Below, piece by piece: positions 62,213 through 64,000 of a stretch of DNA of 64,000 nucleotides. The DNA comes from Thermohalobaculum sediminis. Lineage in GTDB: Bacteria; Pseudomonadota; Alphaproteobacteria; Rhodobacterales; Rhodobacteraceae. The stretch covers positions 372,001-436,000 of the forward strand of contig NZ_JAMFKN010000001.1 of the NCBI RefSeq assembly GCF_023487995.1, read 5' to 3'. How positions within the stretch are numbered: the first letter of the stretch is position 1; the number at the start of each line of letters is the position of its first letter. The notes beneath the pieces were generated by a model, which ran no database searches, was not told the DNA's origin, and was given only the letters and a program-made list of their open reading frames with translations. The position numbers and the translations under genes were made by a program.

Positions 62213-64000
62213 ATGGATCTGCGCAACATCGCGATCATCGCCCATGTCGACCATGGCAAGACCACGCTGGTCGACCAGCTTCTGAAACAGTCCGGCGCCT
62301 TCCGCGAGAACCAGGCGGTGGCCGAGCGGGCGATGGACAGCAACGACCTCGAGCGCGAGCGGGGCATCACCATCCTTGCGAAATGCACCTCGGTCGAGTG
62401 GAAGGGGGTGCGGGTCAACATCGTCGACACGCCCGGCCACGCCGATTTCGGCGGCGAGGTCGAGCGCATCCTGTCGATGGTCGATGGCGTGGTGCTGCTG
62501 GTCGATGCCGCCGAGGGGCCGATGCCGCAGACCAAGTTCGTGACCTCGAAGGCGCTGCGCCTCGGCCTGCGCCCGATCGTGGTGCTGAACAAGGTCGACC
62601 GCCCCGACGCCGAGCCCGACCGCGCGCACGAGGAGGTGTTCGACCTCTTCGCGGCGCTGGGCGCGACCGAGGAGCAGCTCGACTTCCCCCTGCTCTACGC
62701 CTCGGGCCGGTCGGGTTGGGCGGCCGATCACCTCGACGACCCGCGCGAGGGACTGGGGCCGCTGTTCGACCGGATCGTGGCGCATGTGCCCGCGCCGGCG
62801 CAGGTGGTTCGCGCAGACGAACCCTTCGCGATGCTAGCCACCACGCTCGAGGCCGACCCGTTCCTGGGCCGGCTGCTCACGGGCCGCATCGAGTCGGGCC
62901 GCGTCCGGCAGGGCCAGACCATCAAGGCGCTGTCGCGCGAGGGGGCCGAGGTCGAGCGCTTCCGCGTCTCGAAGGTGCTGGCCTTCCGCGGCCTCTCGCG
63001 CACCGGCGTCGAGGAGGCCGGGGCGGGCGACATCGTCGCGCTCGCGGGCATGACGAAGGCGACCGTCGCCGACACGCTGTGCGACACCGGGGTGAGCGCG
63101 GCGATCCCGGCGCAGCCGATCGACCCGCCCACCATCACGGTGACCTTCGGCATCAACGACAGCCCGCTCGCCGGCCGCGAGGGCTCGAAGGTGCAGAGCC
63201 GCGTGATCCGCGAGCGGTTGATGCGCGAGGCGGAATCGAACGTCGCGATCCGCGTGGCCGACACGCCGGGCGGCGAGGCCTTCGAGGTCTCTGGCCGGGG
63301 CGAGCTGCAGATGGGCGTGCTGATCGAGAACATGCGCCGCGAGGGCTTCGAGCTGTCGGTCTCGCGCCCGCGCGTCATCATCCGCGAGGACGGCGGCCAG
63401 CGGCTCGAACCCATCGAGGAGGTGACAGTCGACGTGGACGACGCCTATTCGGGCGTGGTGGTCGACAAGCTGGCGCAGCGCAAGGGCGAGCTGGCCGAGA
63501 TGCGCGCCGCGGGCGAGGGCAAGACCCGGATCGTCGCCCATGTGCCCAGCCGCGGCCTGATCGGCTATCACGGCGAGTTCCTGACCGACACCCGCGGCAC
63601 CGGCGTGCTGAACCGCGTGTTCCACGACTGGGCGCCATGGCGCGGCCCGATCCCCGGCCGGCGGCAGGGCGTGCTGATCTCGATGGAGGGCGGCGACTCG
63701 GTCGCCTATGCGCTGTGGAACCTCGAGGAGCGCGGGCGGCTGTTCATCGGCCCCGGCGAGAAGGTTTACGAGGGCATGATCATCGGCGAGCACAGCCGCG
63801 ACAACGACCTCGAGGTCAACCCGCTCAAGGGCAAGCAGCTCACCAACATCCGCGCCGCTGGCAAGGACGAGGCGGTGAAGCTCACGCCGCCCGTGCGGCT
63901 GACCCTGGAGCAGGCGATCGCCTATATCGACGACGACGAGCTGGTCGAGGTGACGCCCGGATCGATTCGCCTGCGCAAGCGCCTGCTGGACCCGCATGAG
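62213..64000 (+). CDS. typA: Translational GTPase TypA/BipA, C-terminal end cut by window
   Basis: TypA/BipA is a ribosome-associated GTPase needed for growth in cold and stress. The 596 visible residues include the G domain (HVDHGKTTL near 11-19, [24 protein letters not shown] and NKVD), domain II, the EF-G-like domains III and V, and the unique C-terminal region ([33 protein letters not shown]). The full protein has about 605 residues, so only about ten are missing. The ATG at 62213 begins [16 protein letters not shown]. The gene starts 121 bases past the transporter gene. Confidence 0.96.
   Translation, partial: MDLRNIAIIAHVDHGKTTLVDQLLKQSGAFRENQAVAERAMDSNDLERERGITILAKCTSVEWKGVRVNIVDTPGHADFGGEVERILSMVDGVVLLVDAAEGPMPQTKFVTSKALRLGLRPIVVLNKVDRPDAEPDRAHEEVFDLFAALGATEEQLDFPLLYASGRSGWAADHLDDPREGLGPLFDRIVAHVPAPAQVVRADEPFAMLATTLEADPFLGRLLTGRIESGRVRQGQTIKALSREGAEVERFRVSKVLAFRGLSRTGVEEAGAGDIVALAGMTKATVADTLCDTGVSAAIPAQPIDPPTITVTFGINDSPLAGREGSKVQSRVIRERLMREAESNVAIRVADTPGGEAFEVSGRGELQMGVLIENMRREGFELSVSRPRVIIREDGGQRLEPIEEVTVDVDDAYSGVVVDKLAQRKGELAEMRAAGEGKTRIVAHVPSRGLIGYHGEFLTDTRGTGVLNRVFHDWAPWRGPIPGRRQGVLISMEGGDSVAYALWNLEERGRLFIGPGEKVYEGMIIGEHSRDNDLEVNPLKGKQLTNIRAAGKDEAVKLTPPVRLTLEQAIAYIDDDELVEVTPGSIRLRKRLLDPHE

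Overview
The window is GC-rich chromosomal DNA (most codons end in G or C) from an alphaproteobacterium, most likely a phototrophic member of the Rhodobacterales (Rhodobacteraceae/Paracoccaceae). The evidence is bchI-bchD-bchO next to crtI-crtB, a PpsR/CrtJ-type operator, an ScfR-type regulator with methylmalonyl-CoA epimerase, a TRAP transporter, and alphaproteobacterial small families (DUF1467, DUF3572, DUF1127, DUF983). I see no insertion sequence, prophage, CRISPR array, tRNA or rRNA gene. Coding density is about 90-95 percent, and the large antisense reading frames are shadows caused by the GC content.

Layout. 1-5.5 kb: the end of a homocysteine S-methyltransferase gene, sufE, a small lipoprotein, RNase D, an orphan ParA-like ATPase, an OmpA-type lipoprotein and a CPBP membrane protease. 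5.5-10.2 kb: aspS, an acetyltransferase, a nitroreductase and two membrane proteins. 10.2-12.6 kb (minus strand): an scfR-type regulator, a small membrane protein, methylmalonyl-CoA epimerase and a DUF1467 protein. They share a promoter region containing an imperfect palindrome with a divergent class V aminotransferase (12.9-14.1 kb). 14.3-20.7 kb (minus strand): a compact photosynthesis operon, bchI-bchD-bchO-crtI-crtB, for Mg-chelatase and the first carotenoid steps. It has a PpsR-like site in its promoter, which faces gshA (20.9-22.3 kb). 22.3-27.4 kb: a flavodoxin-fold quinone reductase, a coupled FAD oxidoreductase and ThDP enzyme, and a divergent YbdK-type carboxylate-amine ligase with a DUF1330 protein. 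27.4-28.6 kb: two tandem paralogous lipoproteins of unknown function.

28.7-34.9 kb: EF-Tu with its own terminator, a complete TRAP transporter (dctPQM), a TPR lipoprotein and a DMT exporter. 35.0-37.4 kb: three genes chained by GTGA start/stop overlaps (a large BON-like periplasmic protein, a 46-residue membrane protein and an NTF2-fold protein). 37.4-45.1 kb (minus strand): an FAD monooxygenase, an uncharacterised protein, rpoD, dnaG, an HAD hydrolase and a DUF3572 protein. 45.2-47.3 kb (minus strand): an EF-hand protein, an ECF sigma factor, a membrane protein in the anti-sigma position and a CpxP/ZraP-like periplasmic protein, which look like one signalling unit. 47.5-51.1 kb: DUF983, Nudix, MFS, rpmG and a BI-1/YccA membrane protein. 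51.3-55.7 kb: a YbbP/YbbA-type ABC exporter divergent from tesA-thpR with overlapping start codons. 55.8-59.8 kb: DUF1127, a LysR regulator, an Lrp-type regulator and the arginine-catabolic pair arginase and ornithine aminotransferase. 60.0-64 kb: an NADPH:quinone reductase-like enzyme, a ZntB/CorA transporter and typA/bipA, which runs off the right edge about ten residues short.

The least explained parts are the ECF/EF-hand operon, the GTGA-coupled trio, the tandem lipoprotein pair, the ThDP/FAD operon and a transcript end about 210 bases past the ornithine aminotransferase gene. The best supported regulatory findings are the PpsR-like site between bchI and gshA and the palindrome upstream of the ScfR-type gene.
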